DNA of 64,000 nt from Verticillium longisporum (taxonomy: Eukaryota > Ascomycota > Sordariomycetes > Glomerellales > Plectosphaerellaceae): contig JAETXT010000003.1 in assembly GCA_019188255.1 (NCBI GenBank), positions 4,526,001-4,590,000 on the forward strand, given 5' to 3'. How positions within the stretch are numbered: position 1 is the stretch's first letter; the number at the start of each line of letters is the position of its first letter. Of this stretch, positions 56,889 to 64,000 are shown piece by piece. The position numbers and the translations under genes were made by a program. Under the pieces are notes generated by a model. It made no database searches and had not been told where the DNA came from. It was given only the letters and a program-made list of their open reading frames with translations.

Positions 56889-57390
56889 TCACAGCCCCAG
56901 CATCCGCCTGACGCCATCGCGCACCTTTTGCTCATACTCGGCCCGCCTCTCCCTCCACATCTTGGCGGCCTCGACATTGGCGGGGCTCTCGTCGTTGGGC
57001 TCGGCCAGCATGCTCATGACGCTGATGAGGATCTTCTCGACGCTCTGGATGGGGCTCCAGCGCTCGCTCGCGTGCTCGTAGTGGTTCGGGTCGTCGCCGG
57101 GCCGGTGCAGCGTGGAGATGCAGACGATGGCCCGAGGGGTAGACGTTGGGGTGCCAGACGTCGGCGAGGAAGCGCATCGAGGGCGGCGCCAGCGGGTAGT
57201 CCTTGGGGAAGCGCAGCTCGGCGGGGAAGACGCCGCCCTCGAAGGGCGTGCCCTCGGGCCCTTGGATCAGGGCCTCCCAGTGCAGCAGGTCGTCTTCGGT
57301 GACGGGGCCGGCGGTGATGCCGTCGGGGGGGTTGTTGGTGAGGGCGCGGTACTCTTGGAGGAGACGGCGGTGGGCAGTTGACTGGGCCAT
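56889..57390 (-). CDS. UBC7: Ubiquitin-conjugating enzyme E2 G2/Ubc7
   Basis: E2 enzyme that works with ER-membrane ligases in ER-associated degradation. Start at 57390 ([17 protein letters not shown]), chosen because Ubc7 proteins begin there; the frame is open further upstream. Conserved blocks include [12 protein letters not shown] and [24 protein letters not shown], and after a one-base frame change [18 protein letters not shown] with the active-site cysteine, the acidic Ubc7 insert, and the end [11 protein letters not shown]. One extra base in the C/G run at 57129-57133 breaks the frame just before the active site. With that base ignored the product would have about 166 residues, the normal family length. 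Since the protein is strongly conserved on both sides, a sequencing error is the simplest explanation. Divergent from the Mmc1-like gene, sharing a 280-base promoter. Confidence 0.93.
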
Positions 57391-57670
57391 TTTGTCTTCA
57401 ATCGCCTGAGGAGGGCGTATCTGATACTTGTGTTGGTTGATGATGGTGATATTCCTAGGCGTGGTTCCTGGTTCCTGGTCGTGACACAGGTGCTTCGGCG
57501 GGGTTCTTGGGAGCTGCTTCCCCAATGCCAATGTGCCTTAGGTAAGCAGCTCGGGAACGTCAGAGCTCCACTGTCAATCGAAAGCTTCCATCTGATCTGA
57601 TCATCGAGCATCGACACAATCGAGCCTCTTTGCCCATGGTCCAGGGCCATCCCATCACCCCTCGCCCACC
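57391..57670. promoter_or_regulatory. Shared divergent promoter of UBC7 and the Mmc1-like gene
   Basis: 280 bases between two divergent start codons. No TATA box or named binding site is evident. A short upstream frame-open segment of UBC7 lies here but does not look coding. Confidence 0.5.
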
Positions 57671-59569
57671 ATGACCTCGCGGATCCCCCTGCGCGCCATC
57701 GCAGGCCGCTCGGTTGCTTCGCCCCTCCGGCCCCGGTCATCGCTTGCCAGGACACCCGCCTGCCTGTTCTGCGCCTTCAGCTCCAGCGCCTTCATCCGCA
57801 GAACACCTCGTCGCTTCCAGTCCACGACGCCAACTACAGCTTCGAATCCCCGCGCAGAGCTCATCGATACCCTTCTCGATCTCCAAAAACACGCCCCACA
57901 CTACATCAACCTCTCGCGCCTGCAGCTTGCCCTCCAAGGCCTGCGTCAACCTGCCGGCGAGGAATCCATTCGCGTCGCGATACTCGGTCTCGCCAATGGC
58001 GCCGAGGCAGGCACAACCGCAAAGGACCTCCTGCGTCTCCTCCTCGCCGACCCTCTCGCCTCGGAGCAGGAGTGGGAGAGACAGATTGCGACGCATGATC
58101 CACGCCAGCCCCTCGTCGTGCGGATACGACAAGCGCAGCCCCGGCACGATGCCGGCAGCCTGACGATAGCCAAGACGAACCTGCTGCACGAGCTCGAGGT
58201 CTCGAGGCCGGGTCTCAACGGCTTGCACCTCGAGCTGCTCCTGACAGAAGTCAGCCCTCTGGCGCGGGGTGTCGCCGGCGAGCTGGGCGCTGTGGACGCC
58301 GAGGAGGCCGTCTTGGTGCCGACGGTCGATATCCCCTCCAACACGGGACGCTACAACCCCATCACGACGCCCGTGCACAAAGCGCTCGTCGTCACGAGGG
58401 GCCTCATGGGCGCCGCTACCGTCGCGACGCTGCCGGTGCTGCAGAGCAGGCATGCCGTGCTGGCTGCTGTGGATCTTCCGGGGTTCACCTCGACACAGCC
58501 GGATGAGAGCACCACGTTCCAGCCGATTGACGTGGCGGCTGGCGGCAAGGGTGTCGATTTGTTCCGTGAGAACATTGGCAACGCGATGGAGTATGAGCGG
58601 CTATGGAACGGCAGCAACATCCCCGCTTTGGTTGCCTGGTTGAAGCAGGGCGCCGAGGCCCAAGATGGCGCGACGAAAACTGCGCTGCGACAACTCATCA
58701 CGTCGTTGCTGAATCACACGACTACGGCCATCGAAGAAGAGGAGTCGAGGCAGCTGGGCGGTCTCCTCTCGGACAGGACAAGCGCGGCGTCATCACCCGA
58801 GTCTGCAGCACTCAACAGCGGTCTCGCCGCCTGGTCGCAGGAGGCGCACGAAGAACTGCAGAAGCAGCTCGACCTCGCATTCGCAGGCAGGAGATGGCGG
58901 AAACTCGGCTGGTGGAAGCTCTTCTGGCGCGTCGACGACGTCGGATATCTGACCAGCGAGATTCTGAGCCAGCGGTTCCTCCCCAGCGCCGAGCGTGAAC
59001 TCGTCTACCTTGCGGGCCGCATCGAACAAGCAGGTGTAGCCAACACGGCCGGCGCGCCCATCTACACGCAACCTCTCCCCGAGTCAGAACAGCCTGTTGC
59101 CGCGGCGCCGGCGTCCACGATCGCCACACGCCCGACGCCCAGGTGGCCCACGCACATCTCCTTCACCCGCCGCTACCTCCACGCGGAAACGGTGCCGGCG
59201 CTGCAGGCGCTCGCGCAGAAACTCGTCCTCGAGGCCTCGAGCACCGCGGGCCTCGCGACGTCTCTCGCCGCCCTGCTCTACATGTCGTCGTCCGTCACGA
59301 CGCTCTACGAGGCCGGCGCCGTCGCCGCCTTGGGCATCGTCTGGAGCCTGCGGCGCTTGCAGACAAAGTGGGAGACGGCGCGCGAGTTTTGGGAGGGCGA
59401 CGTCAGGGAGGAGGGCCGCAAGGCCGTGCGCGGCGCGGAAGCCAGCATTGCTGATGTTCTCGAAGGCAAGACGGGCAGCGCGACACAGGCTCAAGAGGAT
59501 GTGCGGGAGAGGGAGCTTGCGCGACAGTTGACGGAGAAGGCGGCGGATGCGCTTTCGAGGATGAAGTAG
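57671..59569 (+). CDS. Mmc1-like mitochondrial protein
   Basis: A 632-residue single-exon product. The first 50-55 residues are rich in Arg, Ser and Ala with almost no acidic residues (RAIAGRSVASPLRPRSSLAR), a strong mitochondrial targeting sequence. The middle resembles a dynamin-related fold remembered from the fungal Mmc1 family (HKALVVTRGLMGAATV, then AVLAAVDLPGF). Near the C-terminus there is a hydrophobic hairpin (TAGLATSLAALLYMSSSVTT and AGAVAALGIVWSL), followed by a charged coiled tail. This layout suggests an inner-membrane-linked protein of mitochondria. The name rests on recalled family features; no intact GTPase motif was seen. Confidence 0.7.
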   Translation: MTSRIPLRAIAGRSVASPLRPRSSLARTPACLFCAFSSSAFIRRTPRRFQSTTPTTASNPRAELIDTLLDLQKHAPHYINLSRLQLALQGLRQPAGEESIRVAILGLANGAEAGTTAKDLLRLLLADPLASEQEWERQIATHDPRQPLVVRIRQAQPRHDAGSLTIAKTNLLHELEVSRPGLNGLHLELLLTEVSPLARGVAGELGAVDAEEAVLVPTVDIPSNTGRYNPITTPVHKALVVTRGLMGAATVATLPVLQSRHAVLAAVDLPGFTSTQPDESTTFQPIDVAAGGKGVDLFRENIGNAMEYERLWNGSNIPALVAWLKQGAEAQDGATKTALRQLITSLLNHTTTAIEEEESRQLGGLLSDRTSAASSPESAALNSGLAAWSQEAHEELQKQLDLAFAGRRWRKLGWWKLFWRVDDVGYLTSEILSQRFLPSAERELVYLAGRIEQAGVANTAGAPIYTQPLPESEQPVAAAPASTIATRPTPRWPTHISFTRRYLHAETVPALQALAQKLVLEASSTAGLATSLAALLYMSSSVTTLYEAGAVAALGIVWSLRRLQTKWETAREFWEGDVREEGRKAVRGAEASIADVLEGKTGSATQAQEDVRERELARQLTEKAADALSRMK

Positions 59570-60189
59570 GAGGACGCAAGGGCACTCGCGAGAGTGAGCT
59601 GTACAAGTGACGGACAGACGGGAAACACAAAAATGTCCTTGTATTTATAGACATTGGTTGGGGAGCATACACGAGCATCGAGCATCACAACGCTGCTGCA
59701 GCTTTTTGATAGATACGATACCAGACACGTCCCTGCCCGCACGGCACGGCGCTTTTTTTTTCCTGTTCATGAGTATTTCATCATGGGGCTTTCCTCAAGT
59801 GGCTGTTTCTCTGCGTTCGCTCCATCTGATGGGCGGATGCTCTCTGCTCGCAGTGGTGGGTTCTCCCTGCGGCGCATCGCGTCCTGCAACGACGGCTGGG
59901 CGATTCCTCGCCGCCAGCCAGGTATCACGGTTCCTCGCCTCACCACAGCAAGCTCCGCCAGCCCCTCTGTGCTCGCCCACGCTCTCTTTTTCTCTTCCTT
60001 CGCAACCCCCCTTCAACCTCCTCCCAAAACCGGAACGCCGTTCTTCCCCTCCGCGCTGCGCGAGCAAGCACAGCGCATGCCAACAAAAGCCTGTCCCCCA
60101 CCCTCTGTCCTCGTTTGCATGGAGAAGAAGAAGAAACCATAAAAAATCGAGTTCGTCAACCGTTGCGTGAAATGAGCCGAGCCCTGCTC
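59570..60189. other. Convergent intergenic region
   Basis: Between the stops of the Mmc1-like gene and SmD3. It contains a T run at 59754-59761 and pyrimidine-rich stretches that likely belong to the 3' untranslated regions. Overlapping short frames show no domain. Confidence 0.5.
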
Positions 60190-60661
60190 CTACCGCCTGT
60201 CGCCCCGGCCGCTGGCGCGCGCGCGGCTGACGGTCGCCCTGCCGCGCGCGAGGCCGACGCCGCGGCCGCGCTGGTTGCGGGAGCGGGACATGGGCGCGTT
60301 GCGGGGCATGTCGGGGACGATGGAGGAGCGGACGTGGGAGCCGCGGATGTAGACCTGGTCGAGGTGGGAGACGCGGCCGTCGCGGGCGGTGACGGTGATG
60401 TCCTTGAGCTGGATGTTCATGTTGTCCTCGGCTGCGGGGTTTGTTAGCGCGTAGCTCGGTGGAGATTGCCAGGGGCGAGTAGAGATGGAGAGAGAGAGGT
60501 CAAGGAGGGGAAGGCAGAGGGTGCTGTGCGGCGCAGCGGGGCTGAGACGGACCTTCCAACAGCTTGCCGCGGTAGGTCTGGCCGGAGGTGATCTCGAGGG
60601 TGATGATGTGGCCCTGGGCCTCGTTGAGGAGCTTGATGGGGATGCCGATTGTCGAGGTCAT
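60190..60661 (-). CDS. SMD3: Small nuclear ribonucleoprotein SmD3
   Basis: Core Sm protein of spliceosomal snRNPs; forms the seven-member ring on U1, U2, U4 and U5 snRNA. Exon 1 (60553-60661) encodes [20 protein letters not shown] and the first strands of the Sm1 motif. The intron (60432-60552) has donor GTCCGT, branch CTAAC and acceptor CGCAG, and falls within LLE/AEDNMN. Exon 2 (60190-60431) completes the Sm fold with [16 protein letters not shown] and Sm2 ([17 protein letters not shown]). The tail is rich in Arg-Gly ([12 protein letters not shown]), as expected for symmetric dimethylation. About 116 residues, normal for the family, no defect seen. Confidence 0.96.
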
Positions 60662-63070
60662 TGTGGCGGTTGCTTTTGGGAGGTGTGGGGGTGGTCGTGT
60701 CGTCGGTGTCGCGGGCTGGTCGTGATATCGTGGGCTGGTGTTGACTGAGGTTGATTGAGCCTCGCTGATTTTTGGAGCTGCCCGCGCTTGCGGGAGCTTG
60801 AGCTCGTGGGTTAATCCGCGGGGTTTATCCGTGGTGGGATGTGCTGGGGGACCATCTGGTGGCAGCTGGCAGTGCCCGGCCCTTCGATGTGACCATCTGC
60901 TCCGAATCGTGAAAGCTGTATGGGCAGTATTCCGTTTCGGAGAAGTCTCAAGATCACGATGGCCCGCACAGTTTGCATTCAACTGCCTCACGGCTTTTTG
61001 GGGTGGTTCTGAACATCCAGTTTGGTTGGGGCTGGACTGCGAAACGAAGGAGCCTCCTGTTCTTCCAATCGATGCGCCAACATCTGGACATTCGTCTCCC
61101 TGTGGGATATGAAAGAAGAAGATGATTAATGTATACCTCTACCATCAATCTTGGTTACACAGACTCAGCAGATGAGTCTTGTCCTTGTGCAAACTATACA
61201 TATGCTCAGCCGAGTCTACCCCATCGTAGAGCTCCGACACTTGTCCTCACGAAAGAAACACACCAATATACAGGCGGTCGACCCAATTGACCAATATGCC
61301 ATGATGAAAGTACGGCCAACAAGCTCTTTCAGTTCGAATCTCATATAATTTGACTAGGTGGTCATGTGATACTTGGTCTTTCGCTGCTAGGCGCTCCTGA
61401 AAATAGGATCTAGCCTGTCAGGACATGGCTAACGTACAGTCTCGGGAGCAGATTTGGACCGCAGTTTACTACCAGACTTCATATGCTATGAGAACCGTAC
61501 AAAACCCGGAATTACAATATTTGCATCCATATGCGCTTTCTCAACCAACTAGGCAGTGAATCTGAAATCATGCCGCAAGGCGTCTTGTGCATGTATTTTC
61601 AACACTAGAGCGGTATCCCAATTTGACTGATGAAACCCACCTGAAGAGCAACAGAAGCCTCCAGAAGTGTTTTTGAAAAGGTATTTATCCCAAACACAGT
61701 CGTGACGCAGGAGCCTTCCCCGTACTCAAAGACTACGGCATGGCATGGTTGAGCAATAGACCATGCACTTGCTTAAACCCCCCCCCCAGGACATGAAAGC
61801 CATGAAAAATATTCATTCAATTCAATGTATTATGATTCATTAATTATAGGACATCGATGAAGCGTCACGCTGGAGTCAGAGTTGAGGCAAGAGCCGGGCC
61901 TTCGAACGTGGTTGCGTATCTTCGCATTAGAGTGAGTTCATGTGCTCTTCAACACGACGGAGATGGTGGACATATAGAGCAGAAGCAGTTGACGAAATCA
62001 AAACCTCGAGTCACTGCGTACGCTGGAACCTTGAAATCTCTAGCGAGTCCGGTCGACCAAGTACACGAACTCAACCCATCGGGACCCTTAGTCGAGCATC
62101 TGAGCTCTCGAAGTCTTCACCCAGTAAAGCCTGGATCAAAGACGACGCAAGGCATCAGCGACAATCTGACACACCGGCACTCTGGCCATGTCTCACACGT
62201 GATGCGGTTCGCGCAGCGGACAGTCGACTTGGGCCCCATACGCCGCCCCGACAGTGTGACGACGCCGAATGGCCCGATGCAAGCAATCGCATCGCGGGAA
62301 TCAATCGTTTACCACTCCCCACCGCCGATCCCATGATGACGTTGGGCGTCGTGCAAAAGTGGCTGGAAAGAGTGCCGTGGCCTGTCGTGGCGGGGGGATC
62401 GGCCGCCCCCTGACCCGGATGCTTCACCATCACCACCGACCTCAACACCACACCCAAAAATCGACGATGATGAAGTTGCAGTCCACGCCCGATCATTGTC
62501 ATCACGCCTCCTCAAACTCTGCCTCCAGACCTGATCAGACACGATGCATCTGCTCACATCCGTTCACGCGCACAGGCCTTCCTTCACCTCATATCCTCAT
62601 CGCGCCCCCTCAGGAATGTGCCCCCGCACTGCCTGTAGTAACACATTCCAGCCGGACATTGACCCAAGACCGCCTGTCACTGCCACGCCCGGCTCACACC
62701 CGTTCTTTGCGTAGCTGGGGCCAGCGCCTCGACAGAGGAGGGCCCTCCCCATACCTCTGCCAGATTTGTTGTGCTATTCTGGTCCAGAGCCTTATTACCC
62801 GCGATCGACCTACCCTCTCGCTCTTCCCACCATCTCGCGGCGATGCTCCCCTTTTGCCTCCGCTACTAACCTTGTGCTCGCTCACAGCTTGATTCCCGCC
62901 AGCGCGGCGTCGTCCATTCGTTTTGTTCTGACATCATTCGTTCTTTGTTTTTTTTCTTACTGTCGAGTCTCGATACTCGCATCCCAATCGTTCTCCGCTT
63001 GCTTCACCGCCCGTCTTGTCACATTAACCACCACAATCGGCTTCGAAGAAGGGACAAAACAGCAGTCACG
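60662..63070. other. Divergent intergenic region, 2.4 kb
   Basis: Space between SmD3 (minus) and the membrane-protein gene (plus). No gene was supported; open frames at 60798-61112 and 61857-62413 overlap in several frames and lack domains. A C run of about ten lies near 61778-61788. The part from about 62400 on is pyrimidine-rich and may be a long leader of the downstream gene. Confidence 0.5.
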
Positions 63071-64000
63071 ATGCCCCCTCGAGTGGCAGCCCGAGAAGAG
63101 GGCGGCGGCGGCGGCCTGACAGTAGGCTGGGTCCTCGCCATCGCCATTGCAGGCGGGGCCCTCCTTTTCGTATCTCTCGCCTTCATCCTCGTCACGCTCA
63201 CCGACCGTCGCAACCAACGCGCGCGCCTGGCGACCGAGTCCCAAGCCCGCCTGCAGCAGGACGACGACGTCTCCACTGAGACGGAAACGCAAACCAAGGA
63301 CGGCTCTATACGCCCGCCCCGACAGCGCCGCCGCCTGACGAAATCGCCACAGGTCTCGCCGCGCAAGAAGGCGAGGCGGTCTCTGCCGCACATCCTCCCT
63401 GCCATCAGACACAGCGGCAGCTTCAACATCTTCGGGTCGCCGGCGGGCCGTAAGAGGAAGAACTCGTGCAACTCTTGGATCGACGAGGACGCCATCCACG
63501 GGCCCAAGGTCGTCAAGGCGAAGCGAGAGTCCAAAGGGTTCAGTCTCCGGGAGAGCTGGCTCATCATGCGAACGCCCACGCTGCCCAACCTCCTCGGCTA
63601 CCGTGACGAACCGGAAACGGCAATCTTCTATCAGCACCAGAACTACCCTCTCGTCCAGCAGCCGCGGCCTGCCGCGCTCAGCCCCCAGAAGCAACGTCCG
63701 GACGGCAAGAAACCCACGTCAAGATTGCCCCTTGTCAGGACGCCGTCATATGAGATGGCCGAGCAGCGAGCCGCCGCCTTGAGGGGAGGCTTCCAGAAGC
63801 AGCAGCAATCTCAGGACGAAAAGGAGCAGGAACCGGTCAACCCCCAGAGCATTCCCAACGGTCCCCGTCCCCCACCCAAGGCCAAGCTCAGGCAGGTCAA
63901 CACAGAGTCTGACCTCCAGACCATCCTCCGTAACACGGCCCAGCGCCTCAACGATGGTAGCCCGAGCCCGATCCGCAATGACCCGCACCTCAATGGTAAC
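63071..64000 (+). CDS. Single-pass membrane protein with disordered tail (partial)
   Basis: Open from ATG 63071 (MPPRVAAREE) to the window end, 310 codons with no stop. After a Gly run, one membrane segment lies at about residues 17-42 (VGWVLAIAIAGGALLFVSLA, then FILVTL), followed directly by TDRRNQRAR. The inferred topology is N-terminus out and long basic tail inside. The tail is rich in Ser, Arg, Lys, Pro and Gln with no recognised domain; motifs such as KKARRSLPHILPAIRHSGSF, RESWLIMRTPTLPNLLGYR and a poly-Gln patch are seen. The 3' end is outside the window. Family not recognised. Confidence 0.75.
   Translation, partial: MPPRVAAREEGGGGGLTVGWVLAIAIAGGALLFVSLAFILVTLTDRRNQRARLATESQARLQQDDDVSTETETQTKDGSIRPPRQRRRLTKSPQVSPRKKARRSLPHILPAIRHSGSFNIFGSPAGRKRKNSCNSWIDEDAIHGPKVVKAKRESKGFSLRESWLIMRTPTLPNLLGYRDEPETAIFYQHQNYPLVQQPRPAALSPQKQRPDGKKPTSRLPLVRTPSYEMAEQRAAALRGGFQKQQQSQDEKEQEPVNPQSIPNGPRPPPKAKLRQVNTESDLQTILRNTAQRLNDGSPSPIRNDPHLNGN

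Noticed and set aside
60798..62413. Frames of 100-160 residues between SmD3 and the membrane-protein gene
   Set aside because: Different frames overlap with equal length and odd composition (His, Ser and Thr rich), as expected of non-coding GC-balanced DNA.

Overview
The window looks like nuclear DNA of a filamentous ascomycete (Pezizomycotina, most likely Sordariomycetes). Supporting signs: 48-121 bp GT-AG introns with CTAAC/CTGAC-type branch sites; recognisable fungal genes (SRPK-type kinase, Swa2/auxilin-type J protein, UBC7, Mmc1-like mitochondrial protein, SmD3); and large blocks of extremely AT-rich DNA with almost no CpA or TpG and a great excess of TpA, the footprint of repeat-induced point mutation (RIP). 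The exact species cannot be read from the sequence.

Layout. 1-4671: AT-rich RIP block with a dispersed short palindromic motif. 4.7-21.96 kb: gene island with a damaged BSC6-like MFS transporter, an F-box/ankyrin gene (minus), a very large modular secreted protein (10248-18068), a secreted thioredoxin-reductase-like flavoenzyme, and a GPI-type surface protein gene (minus) cut off at its 5' end. 21.96-49.2 kb: a transposon graveyard. Within it are a non-RIPed Fot1/pogo DNA transposon (24170-26028) and a non-RIPed, nearly intact Copia LTR retrotransposon (28983-35433, minus). Downstream lies an old RIP-degraded Copia element of a second family (Copia-B), split by a RIP-degraded copy of the first family (Copia-A, 39879-47398), which itself carries an insertion of about 1.07 kb. 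49.2-64 kb: gene island with a possible decayed gene, a small secreted cysteine-rich protein, the SRPK-type kinase, the Swa2-like protein, UBC7 (minus), the Mmc1-like gene, SmD3 (minus) and the 5' part of a single-pass membrane protein gene that runs off the window.

The right-hand genes serve general cell biology: splicing (SmD3, SR-protein kinase), clathrin uncoating/Hsp70, ER-associated degradation (UBC7) and mitochondrial function. The left-hand genes are accessory and surface or secretion oriented.

Two themes stand out. First, the window holds the same retrotransposon family in RIPed and un-RIPed form. Second, several otherwise well-conserved genes (UBC7, the kinase, the flavoenzyme, the giant secreted protein, the Fot1 transposase) each carry single-base frame breaks, mostly at or near short C or G runs, which points to uncorrected indel errors in the assembly at least as much as to real pseudogenes. 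The best candidate for something undescribed is the giant secreted protein: four copies of a domain I do not recognise, Trp-Pro-Thr repeats, and a cysteine-rich tail.
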